A stretch of 64,000 nucleotides of DNA from Actinophytocola oryzae (GTDB lineage: Bacteria; Actinomycetota; Actinomycetes; Mycobacteriales; Pseudonocardiaceae). The DNA lies in NCBI RefSeq assembly GCF_004364325.1, contig NZ_SOCP01000006.1:248001-312000 (forward strand), in the 5' to 3' direction. Shown one piece after another: positions 23,719-31,544 of the stretch. The notes beneath the pieces were generated by a model, which saw nothing but the letters and a program-made list of their open reading frames with translations, did not search any database and was not told the DNA's origin. How positions within the stretch are numbered: the first letter of the stretch is position 1; every line of letters starts with the position of its first letter. The translations under genes and the position numbers were made by a program.

Positions 23719-24609
23719 ATGCAGCGGCAGCGGTGGATAGCGACGGTGCCCCCGGGCACCGCCCGTCGCCCCCGCATGCGCAGGAGACTGCCGTACATGG
23801 GCCCGCCCGCGTACGGCGCGACGCCGACCTGGGGCTTCCCGGCGCTGGCGTGGCGCTGGCCGAAGGCGGTCCCCAGCGCGGTCACCGAGCAGCCGGTCAC
23901 GGTCGAACGCGTCCGCGCAGTGGCGGGCCACGCCGCGGCGATGATGTGGGCGCTCGCCGCGCTGGCCGTGTTCGCGGCGGCCGGCGAGGTGTGGCGGTAC
24001 GTGCTGCTGGTGCGCAGCCGCACGGGTGCGCTGTCGTCGAGCGTGGTGTCGGCGTCGGACGCGGTGGTGACGATCGCGGCGGTGCTGGCGGTGGCGTTCG
24101 GAGTCGTGGCCGTCGTGGTCACGCTGTGGTGGCTGCGCCTCGCCCGGCACGCGGCAGCCGACCTGGCCGACCAGCGCCTGGCCCGCCCTGACTGGCAGGT
24201 GATCCTCTACCTGCTGATCCCCGGCGTGAACCTGGCGATGGCGGGCGTCGTGCTGGCCGAGCTGGAACACCAGGTGCTGCGGCGCCCGGCCCACGAACGT
24301 CCGCGACCGACGAAACCGGTCGTGATCTGGTGGTCGGTGTGGGCGGCGGCAGGCCTGCTGTTCGGTCTCACGGTGGTCTGGCGGTTCCGCGACTCGGCCC
24401 AGGCCCACGCGGACGGCGTCATCCTGAGCGGCCTGACCGACCTGGCGGCGGCGGCCGTCGCGATCCTGACCGCCCTGATGGTCCGCCGCCTTGCCGCGTT
24501 CCTGGCGCCGATAGACCCGGCGACCGTCCGCCACCTGCGGGTTCTGCGCATCGAAGGAGTGCAGGAAGCCCTGGTGCGTGTGGAGAAGCCGGCCACCTCC
24601 CGCCGCTGA
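23719..24609 (+). CDS. DUF4328 membrane protein
   Basis: 296 residues from ATG. A Pro/Arg-rich N-terminal 70 residues is followed by four membrane helices, at about 72-98, 114-138, 168-188 and 209-230, and a fifth near 245. The conserved WWLRLARHAAADL segment and the DWQVILYLLIPGVNLAMAGV helix are the hallmark of DUF4328, a family of actinobacterial membrane proteins without assigned function. Its stop codon overlaps the MarR gene start by TGATG, so the regulator may control it. The first 40 residues are poorly conserved, and a later start is possible. Confidence 0.85.
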   Translation: MQRQRWIATVPPGTARRPRMRRRLPYMGPPAYGATPTWGFPALAWRWPKAVPSAVTEQPVTVERVRAVAGHAAAMMWALAALAVFAAAGEVWRYVLLVRSRTGALSSSVVSASDAVVTIAAVLAVAFGVVAVVVTLWWLRLARHAAADLADQRLARPDWQVILYLLIPGVNLAMAGVVLAELEHQVLRRPAHERPRPTKPVVIWWSVWAAAGLLFGLTVVWRFRDSAQAHADGVILSGLTDLAAAAVAILTALMVRRLAAFLAPIDPATVRHLRVLRIEGVQEALVRVEKPATSRR

Positions 24610-25040
24610 TGAACACCGGTCTGCTGCTGTTGATCCCGTACCGGTGGCTGGAGAACCGCGTGCTCTCGGCACTGGCCGCCGCCGGTTTCGCCGACGTCAC
24701 CGTCGCGCAGCTGCGGATCGTGCAGCTCGTCGGCCCGCACGGCACCCGCCTCACCGAGCTGGCCGCGCAGGCCCAGGTCACCAAGCAGACCGCGGGCTTC
24801 CTCGTCGACCAGCTGGAGAAGGCGGGCTGGGTCGAACGCGTCCCCGACCCGTCGGACAGGCGCGCGCGGCTCGTCCGCGTCGCCGAACGGGGCCGAGCGG
24901 CCATCCCCGTCGCGACGGCCGCGGTGGCCGAGGTCGAGGCAGAATGGACCGCCCACCTGGGTGAAGCACGCATGACCGAACTCCGCCGCACCCTCGCCGA
25001 CCTCCGCGACCTCACCGACCAGGCGCCCCAGCCGCACTAG
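24609..25040 (+). CDS. MarR-family transcriptional regulator
   Basis: 143 residues. Winged helix-turn-helix with recognition region LTELAAQAQVTKQTAGFLVD and the wing VERVPDPSDRRARLVRVAER, the signature D-x-R-D-x-R-A pattern of MarR proteins. Helices at both ends (1-30 and 100-140) form the dimer interface. MarR proteins repress transcription and release DNA on binding small aromatic or oxidised ligands. It is translationally coupled to the DUF4328 gene and convergent with the P450 gene; the two stop codons share the tetranucleotide CTAG at 25037-25040. Confidence 0.93.
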   Translation: MNTGLLLLIPYRWLENRVLSALAAAGFADVTVAQLRIVQLVGPHGTRLTELAAQAQVTKQTAGFLVDQLEKAGWVERVPDPSDRRARLVRVAERGRAAIPVATAAVAEVEAEWTAHLGEARMTELRRTLADLRDLTDQAPQPH

Positions 25041-26224
25041 TTCGTGGTCACCGGCAGCGTCCGCAGGCCGCGGATCACGAACTCCGGCCGCCGCCGCGGC
25101 TCGGCGGCCAACCGCAGCGAGGGCAGCCGCGTCACCAGCGCCTCCAACGCCGCGGCGATCTCCACCCGCGCGAGCGGCGCCCCGACGCAGTAGTGGATCC
25201 CGGCCCCGAAGCCGAGATGGGCGTTCGGCGTGCGACCGATGTCCAGTCGCGCGGGGGAGTCGAACACGAGCGGATCCCTGGCGGCCGCGCCGAGCAGCGC
25301 GGCGATCCGGTCGCCGGGCGCCAGCTCGTACCCGGCGACGGTCGTGGGCTCGGTGGCCGTCCGCTCGAACAGCTGCAGGGGTGCGTCGAAGCGGATCAGC
25401 TCCTCGACCGCGGTGGGCAGCAGCCCCGGATCGTCGACGAGGCGCACCCATTCGGATCGGTGGGTCAGCAGTGCGAGCACCCCGTTGCCGACGACGTTGA
25501 CCGTCGCCTCGTGCCCGGCCATCAACAGGAGGACGGCCGTCCCGACCAGCTCGTCGTCGGAGAGCCGGTCACCGCCGTCCCGCTCGGCCACGAGGTCGCT
25601 GATCAGGTCGGACCCCGGTGCGGACACGCGTTCGGCGGCCAGCCACCGCAGATAGTCCACGAACTCCTGCGCCGCCGCCTCGGCCTCGACGGCGGCAGGC
25701 GCGGGCAGGGCGTACTCGTACATCTTGACGATCGCGTTCGACCACGGCTGCAACCGGTTCCGGTCGGCGGCAGGCACCCCCAACAGCTCGGCGATGACCT
25801 CGACGGGCAGCGGCGCGGCGACGTGCGCGAGGAGATCGGCGGACCCGTCGGCCTTGATGGCGTCGGCGAGCGAGGACACCAGTGAGTCGGCCAGCGACCG
25901 CACCCAGGGCCGCAACCGCTCGGTGTGCCCACGCGCGAACGCGGCCGAGATCAGCCGCCGCAACCTCGTGTGCCGGGGCGGTTCGTTCTCCAGCAAGGAG
26001 TTCTGGTGCAGCAGGTTGAAGGCCACGAAGGACGAGGCAGGCTCCTTGTCACGCCAGACCCGCCCGGCCGCGCGGTTGCGCAGCACCTCGGAGCACGCGG
26101 CGTGGGACACCGCGACGGCCAACCCGAGCCCCTCGTGCCAGTGGACCGGCGCCTCGGCACGCAACACGTCGAACACGGGATACGGATCGGCGAGGAACAC
26201 CGGATCACGTGGGTCGAAGGCCAT
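25037..26224 (-). CDS. Cytochrome P450
   Basis: 395 residues from the ATG at 26224 (MAFDPRDPVFLADPYPVFD). The I-helix motif is AGHEAT with the acid/Thr pair for oxygen activation, the K-helix ExxR is EELIR, and the heme-binding loop GFGAGIHYCVGAPLARVE carries the axial Cys. The length and the AGHEAT motif suit bacterial class I P450s that need a separate ferredoxin, and none is adjacent. The substrate is unknown. The gene is divergent from the glycerophosphodiesterase with only 20 bp between starts; TTACCT seven bases before the ATG would allow a leaderless transcript. Confidence 0.95.
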   Translation of the reverse strand: MAFDPRDPVFLADPYPVFDVLRAEAPVHWHEGLGLAVAVSHAACSEVLRNRAAGRVWRDKEPASSFVAFNLLHQNSLLENEPPRHTRLRRLISAAFARGHTERLRPWVRSLADSLVSSLADAIKADGSADLLAHVAAPLPVEVIAELLGVPAADRNRLQPWSNAIVKMYEYALPAPAAVEAEAAAQEFVDYLRWLAAERVSAPGSDLISDLVAERDGGDRLSDDELVGTAVLLLMAGHEATVNVVGNGVLALLTHRSEWVRLVDDPGLLPTAVEELIRFDAPLQLFERTATEPTTVAGYELAPGDRIAALLGAAARDPLVFDSPARLDIGRTPNAHLGFGAGIHYCVGAPLARVEIAAALEALVTRLPSLRLAAEPRRRPEFVIRGLRTLPVTTN

Positions 26225-26244
26225 GGGACCAAGGTAACCGTGGA

Positions 26245-27048
26245 ATGATTGGCGCCGTGCAGCCCGATGTTGTCGCGCACCGGGGCGCTTCCGCGCACCG
26301 TGCCGAACACACCGTCGCCGCGTACGCGCTGGCCATCGAGCAGGGCGCGGACGGCCTGGAATGCGACGTTCGCCTGTCCAGAGACGGACACCTCGTCTGC
26401 GTACACGACCGCAAGGTCGACCGGACGTCGTCCGGCAAGGGCGTCGTGTCGACACTGACCCTGGAACGGTTGTCCCAGTTGGACTACGGCAGCTGGTATC
26501 CCGGCATGCCGGAGACCGCCGACGAGCTGCTGCGCCCACCGGACGAGTCGGAGCGCGGCGTGCTGACGCTGGAGTCGCTGCTCGACCTGGTGGAGGCGAA
26601 CCGGGGCATCAAGCTGTTCGTGGAGACGAAACACCCGGTCCGCTACGGCGGTCTGGTGGAGACGAAGCTGATCGCGATGCTGCGGCGCTACGGCCTGGCC
26701 CGCCCGAAGTCCAAAGAGGACTCACCGGTGGTGATGATGTCGTTCTCTTCGCGCGCCGTCCGCCGCGTCCGCGACCACACGGACACCCTGCCGACCGTGC
26801 TGCTGCTGGACCAGCTGTCGGTCACCCGCTGGGACGGCACGCTCCCGTCGTACGCGGACTACACCGGACCCGGCGTGCACATCCTGCGTCACGACCCGGA
26901 CTACGTCGAGCGTGCGCGCTCGTTCGGCGCCGAGACCTACGTCTGGACGGTGGACGACGCGGAGGACGTCGCACTGTGCACGAAGCTGGACGTGCGTTTC
27001 CTCGCGACCAACTCCCCGGCCACGACCGTGAAATTGCTGAACCGGTAG
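26245..27048 (+). CDS. Glycerophosphodiester phosphodiesterase
   Basis: 267 residues from the ATG at 26245; a GTG at 26257 is an alternative start with more of the family N-terminus directly after it. The GDPD TIM-barrel motifs are intact: VAHRGAS with His and Arg, GLECDVRLSRDGHLVCVHDR with the metal-binding Glu/Asp and second His, then KLFVETKHP. It hydrolyses glycerophosphodiesters to glycerol-3-phosphate and an alcohol for phospholipid turnover and phosphate supply. No signal peptide is present, so it is cytoplasmic. The SEC-C protein gene follows 11 bp downstream. Confidence 0.94.
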   Translation: MIGAVQPDVVAHRGASAHRAEHTVAAYALAIEQGADGLECDVRLSRDGHLVCVHDRKVDRTSSGKGVVSTLTLERLSQLDYGSWYPGMPETADELLRPPDESERGVLTLESLLDLVEANRGIKLFVETKHPVRYGGLVETKLIAMLRRYGLARPKSKEDSPVVMMSFSSRAVRRVRDHTDTLPTVLLLDQLSVTRWDGTLPSYADYTGPGVHILRHDPDYVERARSFGAETYVWTVDDAEDVALCTKLDVRFLATNSPATTVKLLNR

Positions 27049-27059
27049 CGTCTGGCTCC

Positions 27060-28001
27060 ATGGCCAAGCGTTCCGCCGTGAAGAGCAAGCAGCCGGCAGA
27101 CGGCATCAACCCCAGGCAGGCGTGCCCGTGCGGGTCCGGCAAGCGGTACAAGGCGTGCCACGGCTTGTCAGGGGGTCCGATCGAGGTGCCGGTGGGCCGC
27201 CCGTTCGAGGGCCTCGCGGCCGAGCGTGAGCTGATCGCACTGCGCGAGTTCGTGCCGTCGGCGACAGCGCCCCTGACCCTGACGGTGGAAACGGACCGGA
27301 AGGTCACCCTGGCGTCGGTCCTCCCCATGGCGGCGGCGGGCCTGGTCAGGGCGGACGGCAGCGCCTTCGTGGGCCTGCAGGTACAGAGCCGTTCCAGCGA
27401 CGTGAGCCGCGACCTGGCCCGCGCCCTCCGCTGGGCAGTGGAGGCGAAGCCGGGCGAGGTCCTCTCGGTGGTTGGCCCGGAGACCGAGGATGGCGACCGC
27501 GAGCGCCTGCAGGACATGCTCGAGCCGAAGGCGGAGCTGGAGCCGACCCTGCACAGTGACTTCGCGTGGTGGCTCCCGGAGGACGAGGAGCCGACGGGCG
27601 AGGTGGCACTGTCACTCGAACGGGCGAACCAGGCGATCATGCCGACGGAACGCATCGGCCCGGCCGCGTACTGGGTGGACGCAGGCGACCGAGCCCACCT
27701 CCGCTGGGTCCGCCCGGAGCCGGAGGAGCAGCTGATGTTCGCGCTGGCCCGCCTGTCGGCCCGAGGCGAGCTGGGTTTGGGCGAAGGCTCCCGCTACGCA
27801 GGCTCCTTCCGTGCGCACGGCCTGCTGGTCCCGGTGTGGGACCTGGACCGCGAACAGCACGCCCGCGAGTGGACCACCCCGGCGGAGACCCTGGGCACCC
27901 GCCTGGACGAGGCGCTGACGTCGCTGGAGAACACCCCGCTGACCAGCGAGGAACGCCGAGCCCGTGACGGCCTGATCGGCCGCCAGATCACCATCCGCTA
28001 G
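27060..28001 (+). CDS. SEC-C motif protein, DUF5926 family
   Basis: 313 residues from the ATG at 27060. A Lys/Ser-rich N-terminus is followed by a SEC-C zinc motif, RQACPCGSGKRYKACHG (C-x-C-x8-C-H) at about 20-37, then a long DUF5926 domain to the end, including the conserved HSDFAWWLPE and YWVDAGDRAHLRWVRPEPEE segments. SEC-C motifs bind zinc and are known from SecA, where they contact SecB and ribosomes. This actinobacterial family is widely conserved next to housekeeping genes but has no assigned role. It probably shares a transcript with the phosphodiesterase gene. Confidence 0.9.
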   Translation: MAKRSAVKSKQPADGINPRQACPCGSGKRYKACHGLSGGPIEVPVGRPFEGLAAERELIALREFVPSATAPLTLTVETDRKVTLASVLPMAAAGLVRADGSAFVGLQVQSRSSDVSRDLARALRWAVEAKPGEVLSVVGPETEDGDRERLQDMLEPKAELEPTLHSDFAWWLPEDEEPTGEVALSLERANQAIMPTERIGPAAYWVDAGDRAHLRWVRPEPEEQLMFALARLSARGELGLGEGSRYAGSFRAHGLLVPVWDLDREQHAREWTTPAETLGTRLDEALTSLENTPLTSEERRARDGLIGRQITIR

Positions 28002-28006
28002 GACAG

Positions 28007-28252
28007 TTGTCCACCGGTTGTCCACAACCAGGCCCCCATCCGCCCAAGGGGGCACCCGCAGGCCCGGCTGAGACCCGCCGCTGCGCCGACAAGGCGACAG
28101 TGGCAACAAAGTTGATCACCAACACCGACGCCCGGCGATGCACATCGCCGGGCGTCCGCGCTGTGCCCACCCCGCGAAGTTGTCCACAACCCACCGAGTT
28201 ATCCACAGCCAAGATCAACACCCCCACCCCCGTCACCCCCACCCAGTAAAAT
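28007..28252 (+). promoter_or_regulatory. DnaA-box module, copy 1
   Basis: Four DnaA-box-like nonamers lie in two pairs: TTGTCCACC (28007) and TTGTCCACA (28018), starts 11 bp apart, then TTGTCCACA (28180) and TTATCCACA (28199), starts 19 bp apart. A -10-like TAAAAT (28247-28252) starts 48 bp after the last box. The same spacings occur in copy 2 at 32992-33271. TTGTCCACA is the actinomycete DnaA-box consensus. No replication gene is nearby, so this is unlikely to be the origin; titration of DnaA or a shared promoter element are options. Confidence 0.65.
28127..28156. terminator. Long inverted repeat between convergent genes
   Basis: GACGCCCGGCGATG (28127-28140) and CATCGCCGGGCGTC (28143-28156) form perfect 14-bp arms around CA. 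It sits between the convergent DUF5926 and methyltransferase genes, inside DnaA-box module copy 1, and may terminate both transcripts. Confidence 0.6.
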
Positions 28253-28319
28253 GGTGATCGGGGTGCCCCCGGAGAGGGTGGGGGCCGCCACTATGCTGTA
28301 GGCGAAGCGTTTTCGCAGG

Positions 28320-28925
28320 TCAGAGGCGGTTTGTGCCTAGTATGCAGGCCACTGGCGGGGCCAGCTCCAACGTTTCCGTGCGGAGGTCGACGAACCCCGC
28401 CGCGGCCAGCAGCTCCGAAAGCTCCCGACCCGCCCGCTCCGTCGTTTCCGCCGAAGCTCCGAGGCACCGAGGCTGACTCGCCAACGCGATCCGCCCACCG
28501 TCCCGAAGCAACCCCCGCAGCTCACGCAACCGCTCCCCAGGCTCCGGCCAGAACCCGAGACTGTTGACCGACACGATCACGTCCAGCCCGGTCAACCCCG
28601 GCAACCGATCGACCGGCGCGTGAAACAGCGAAACCCGCCCAGCCCGAACAGCCGCCGCGTTGCGCCGCCGAGCAGCCCGGAGCATCACCGACGAGTGATC
28701 AACGCCGTAGACCTGCCCAGCCACCCTGGCCATCTCGCCGACCGCGATCCCAGGTCCGAACCCGACCTCCAACACCCGATCCGTCGGCCGCAGGTCGAGC
28801 AGCGACACCACCCACCGGTTCCGCTCCCTGTTCGACCCTCGGTGAGCCATCACCCACCCGGCCGCGGCCCCGGCCACCCCACGTGGCCACCCGAACTGAC
28901 GCACGATCCGTTCCTGAACTCTCAC
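28320..28925 (-). CDS. Class I SAM-dependent methyltransferase
   Basis: 201 residues from GTG. Motif I is VLEVGFGPGIAVGEM, the SAM-binding glycine loop, and the acidic end of strand 2 is VYGVDHSSVML. The post-motif LDVIVSVNSLGFW and LRDGGRIALASQPR are also present. The N-terminal 45 residues include FGWPRGVAGAAAGWVMAHR, typical of a small-molecule methyltransferase subgroup in actinomycetes. The substrate is unknown. It is transcribed divergently from the MerR gene across a 39-bp gap that holds a perfect palindrome, so it is the probable target of that regulator. Confidence 0.9.
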   Translation of the reverse strand: MRVQERIVRQFGWPRGVAGAAAGWVMAHRGSNRERNRWVVSLLDLRPTDRVLEVGFGPGIAVGEMARVAGQVYGVDHSSVMLRAARRRNAAAVRAGRVSLFHAPVDRLPGLTGLDVIVSVNSLGFWPEPGERLRELRGLLRDGGRIALASQPRCLGASAETTERAGRELSELLAAAGFVDLRTETLELAPPVACILGTNRL

Positions 28926-28941
28926 GATCCGCAGACAACGC

Positions 28942-28959
28942 CTTCAAGTAGCCTTGAAG
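28942..28959. promoter_or_regulatory. MerR-type operator
   Basis: CTTCAAG (28942-28948), TAGC, CTTGAAG (28953-28959): a perfect 18-bp palindrome with a shape close to the SoxR box (CCTCAAG-N4-CTTGAGG). It is the only notable element between the divergent methyltransferase and merR starts. Confidence 0.75.
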
Positions 28960-28964
28960 TCAAG

Positions 28965-29357
28965 ATGCTGACGATCGGCGAACTGGCCGACGCCACCGGC
29001 GTGGCCACCTCCGCGCTCCGCTACTGGGAGGACCAGGGCCTCCTCGCCCCCACCCGTGCCAACGGCCACCGCCGCTACGCCGACGACGCCGTCACCAGGG
29101 TCGGCCAGATCCTCCTGCTCCAGGACGCCGGCTACACCCTTCGCGAGATCAGGTCCTTCGGTGCGGGCTGGCGGGAGCTGGCCGCACGCAAGCTCGCCGA
29201 GCTGGACGGCCAGATCGCCAAGGCCCAGGCCGCGCGTTCCGCTGTCGCACACTCCCTGGCCTGCCCCCACGAGGACGTCCGCGACTGCCCCAAGTTCGTG
29301 GACCTCGTCACCGCGCGTCTGGCTGGCGAGCTTTTACATGTGACACACCCGAAATAG
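28965..29357 (+). CDS. MerR-family transcriptional regulator
   Basis: 130 residues from the ATG at 28965. The winged HTH is at the N-terminus (LTIGELADATGVATSALRYW, then the GLLAPTRANGHRRY wing), followed by a coiled-coil dimerisation helix (RELAARKLAELDGQIAKAQA). The C-terminal segment SLACPHEDVRDCPKFVDLV has two cysteines nine residues apart, fewer than the four of SoxR, so an iron-sulfur cluster would need two subunits and is uncertain. MerR proteins distort promoters with long spacers. The palindrome at 28942-28959 between it and the methyltransferase gene is the expected binding site. Confidence 0.93.
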   Translation: MLTIGELADATGVATSALRYWEDQGLLAPTRANGHRRYADDAVTRVGQILLLQDAGYTLREIRSFGAGWRELAARKLAELDGQIAKAQAARSAVAHSLACPHEDVRDCPKFVDLVTARLAGELLHVTHPK

Positions 29358-29506
29358 ATGTTGCACACTCGTAGTCACGGGGGGCCGGAGAAGTGCAACG
29401 TCGAGGCAACCTCTGGCGTCTGGCGGGTGTGTACCCACTGACGGTGGCGACGGACACCGCGGAAGGGAGGGCACGTCATCTGGACTGGGGAAGTGGGGCT
29501 ACCGCG

Positions 29507-29989
29507 GTGGAGGATTTCGCTGATTTCGTGCGACAGGCGCTACCAGGATTACTCAGGTACGGACACATGCTGACCGGCAACCCGCACGACGCGGCGGATC
29601 TGGTCCAGACGGTGCTCGAGCGGCTCGGCGCCCGTTGGTCGTCGATCGGGCGCAAGACCGGGGACCCGGTCGCCTACGCACGAAAGGCCATGGTGAACGC
29701 GCACGTCAGCCGCTGGCGTCGAACGAGGAAAGAGAGCCTGCTCGCGGAGATGCCCGACGCGCCCGCGCCACCCCGCGACGACCCGTTCGAGAACGAGCCG
29801 TTGTGGGAGGCACTGCGTGGGCTTCCGCCGCGTCAGAGGGCGGTGCTCGTACTGCGGTACTACGAGGAGAAGTCAGAGGCGGAGATCGCGGCTGTCCTGG
29901 GGGTCAGCCGCGGCACCGTCAAAAGTCAGGCGAGCAAGGCGATGACCACGCTGCGTGGCCGTCTCGGCACATCGGTGGGGGGTGTTTGA
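29507..29989 (+). CDS. SigE-family ECF sigma factor
   Basis: 160 residues from the GTG at 29507, where family similarity begins (VEDFADFVRQALPGLLRYGH). An in-frame GTG at 29393 with GGAG nearby would add 38 residues of unconvincing sequence, so either start is possible. Region 2 has LTGNPHDAADLVQTVLERL, and region 4 has LPPRQRAVLVLRYYEEKSEA then EIAAVLGVSRGTVKSQASKA. This SigE-like ECF subgroup is abundant in actinomycetes. It is followed by a membrane protein gene with TGATG overlap; that protein is likely its anti-sigma or effector partner. Confidence 0.92.
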   Translation: MEDFADFVRQALPGLLRYGHMLTGNPHDAADLVQTVLERLGARWSSIGRKTGDPVAYARKAMVNAHVSRWRRTRKESLLAEMPDAPAPPRDDPFENEPLWEALRGLPPRQRAVLVLRYYEEKSEAEIAAVLGVSRGTVKSQASKAMTTLRGRLGTSVGGV

Positions 29990-30780
29990 TGGCCCTTGAC
30001 GACGAACTCCGGCAGCTCTTCACGACCGACGACCGGCTTGACGTGCCCGTTCGCGGTGATGCCGAGCAGATCATCGTCGCGGGTGCGCGTCGCGTGCGGA
30101 GGCGACGGATCGTCGCGGCGACCGCCAGTGGCGCGCTCGGGGTCGTAGTGGTGGTCGTGGTCGGCATCGCGCTCGCGGGCGCGAGCCCGGACGCCATGCC
30201 GCCCGCCACCGCCAACTCCACCACGCGCCCGGCCGCGCCTGTGTCATCGAGCACCTCGCCACCGACCCACACGTCGGCCACCGCGCCGGCGGTCGAGCCC
30301 GGCCCCGAGGACACCACGACCGAGAAGCAGCCGAAGTCGACACCGACCAAGCCGACCGACGCCGGTCCGCCCGCGCTCAGGTTCCAGGTCGTCGGCCCGA
30401 CCGGCCTCCGCGCGCTGACGCTCGGCCAGACGATCGAGGAGGCCCAGGCCACCGGCCTGCTGGGCGCCAAGACCTCTGACGAGGGCGACTGCGCGGTCTA
30501 CGCCCTGGCAGGCGACGACCGCGTGTCCGGCCAGGTGTACATCGCGACGACGGTGCGGATGATCGAGGCCGACCCGGTGCAGACACCGGAGGGCGTCGGT
30601 CCCGGCTGGACGATCGGGCAGGTCGAGGACGTCTACCCCGCCCTTGACGAAGCGGACGCGGACACCGGGCACGCCCTTGTGCCGGTGCCGGGGAACGCGG
30701 CCGCCGGCTTCCTGTTCGGTTTCGCCGACGGCGTGGTCACGACCGTGACCCTGCAGTCGACGGACCAGACCTGCGTCTAG
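29989..30780 (+). CDS. Membrane protein coupled to SigE-family sigma factor
   Basis: 263 residues. The N-terminal 45 residues are cytoplasmic (DDELRQLFTTDDRLDVPVRG and an Arg-rich helix), one transmembrane helix follows at about 47-66, then a Thr/Pro/Ser-rich linker (about 68-125) and an extracytoplasmic domain ending TVTLQSTDQTCV. This layout, and the TGATG overlap with the sigma gene, fit an anti-sigma factor or a sensor component, but no ZAS motif is present. The C-terminal domain, with GLRALTLGQTIEEAQATGLL, resembles the small repeat domain of secreted actinobacterial lipoproteins. It is convergent with the ferritin gene and shares its stop in CTAG. Confidence 0.8.
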   Translation: MALDDELRQLFTTDDRLDVPVRGDAEQIIVAGARRVRRRRIVAATASGALGVVVVVVVGIALAGASPDAMPPATANSTTRPAAPVSSSTSPPTHTSATAPAVEPGPEDTTTEKQPKSTPTKPTDAGPPALRFQVVGPTGLRALTLGQTIEEAQATGLLGAKTSDEGDCAVYALAGDDRVSGQVYIATTVRMIEADPVQTPEGVGPGWTIGQVEDVYPALDEADADTGHALVPVPGNAAAGFLFGFADGVVTTVTLQSTDQTCV

Positions 30781-31322
30781 ACCGCGCCACCGGCGGCGTG
30801 CGGGGCGAGCGGGTCCCTGCCGACGTCGCCGACGGACTCGCGGGCGAGGAAGTTCTCCACGTCGAACAGGTTGCCGTCGGCGCGCTGCACGACGTTGAGC
30901 AGCGTCGTCATCTGCGCGACCTCCTCGACCTGCTCCTTGAGGAACCACTGCATGAACTGCTCGCCCTTGTAGTCGTCCTCGTCCCTGGCGACCTTGGCCA
31001 GCTTGATGATCTCGTCGGTGACGTCCTTCTCCTGCTGGAGGGCCAGCGCGACCAGGTCGGCCGCTCCGGAGAAGTCGTTCCTGACCTCGGCGACGCCCGG
31101 GATGGGCGGCTGGATGTCGTTGTCCAGCAGGTAGCGGACGATCATCATCGCGTGGTTACGCTCTTCGAGCGACTGGCGGTAGAAGTGCTTCGCCAGCTGC
31201 GGCAGATCCTGTCCGTCGAACCAGACGGCGAGGGCGACGTACTGCTGCGAGGAGGTGAACTCGTTGCGTACCTGCTCCTGCAGGAGCGAGTGGAACTTCG
31301 TGAGGCTCCCTTTGATACCCAT
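30777..31322 (-). CDS. Ferritin
   Basis: 181 residues from the ATG at 31322. The four-helix ferritin fold is clear: FHSLLQEQVRNEFTSSQQYV in helix A, HFYRQSLEERNHAMMIVRYL in helix B with the E-x-x-H ferroxidase pair, and EQVEEVAQMTTLLNVVQRA in helix D. No heme-ligand Met in the bacterioferritin position is evident, so this is a non-heme ferritin (Ftn/BfrB-like) that oxidises and stores iron. Two IdeR-like iron boxes just upstream point to iron-dependent control, as for bfrB of mycobacteria. The C-terminal AHAAGG tail is short. The stop shares CTAG with the preceding gene. Confidence 0.95.
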   Translation of the reverse strand: MGIKGSLTKFHSLLQEQVRNEFTSSQQYVALAVWFDGQDLPQLAKHFYRQSLEERNHAMMIVRYLLDNDIQPPIPGVAEVRNDFSGAADLVALALQQEKDVTDEIIKLAKVARDEDDYKGEQFMQWFLKEQVEEVAQMTTLLNVVQRADGNLFDVENFLARESVGDVGRDPLAPHAAGGAV

Positions 31323-31370
31323 GAATTCGATAATACGAGCCGAACAGATCGTCGGCAATTTTGCATTTAA

Positions 31371-31389
31371 TTAGGTAAGCCTACCAAAA
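31371..31389 (-). promoter_or_regulatory. IdeR/DtxR iron box 1 upstream of ferritin gene
   Basis: The 19 bases starting TTAGGTAAGCCTACC match the iron-box consensus TTAGGTTAGGCTAACCTAA at 15 of 19 positions. It lies 49 bp upstream of the ferritin start. Confidence 0.75.
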
Positions 31390-31395
31390 TTCAAT

Positions 31396-31414
31396 TCAGG
31401 TAAGGCGTCCCTAA
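31396..31414 (-). promoter_or_regulatory. IdeR/DtxR iron box 2 upstream of ferritin gene
   Basis: TCAGGTAAGGCG followed by TCCCTAA matches the iron-box consensus at 14 of 19 positions. It starts 25 bp from box 1. Tandem boxes upstream of a storage gene suit activation by iron-loaded IdeR. Confidence 0.7.
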
Positions 31415-31544
31415 CGAAGTGAACCCTCACTTGGTGAAGATAAAACATAAAAGCAAGCCAGTGTGTTGATGGGTAACGAGCGAGGTGGCCTGTGGGAAGC
31501 CTAACTCGATTGCAGGGCCGGTGCCGACCGTCGAAGATGGGCCG

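Noticed and set aside
24609..26224. Natural-product gene cluster around the P450
   Set aside because: No biosynthetic core enzyme (polyketide, peptide, terpene or lanthipeptide) is present in the window.
28007..28252. Chromosomal origin of replication
   Set aside because: Only four boxes are present, no dnaA, dnaN or rpmH gene is nearby, and no AT-rich unwinding stretch is evident.
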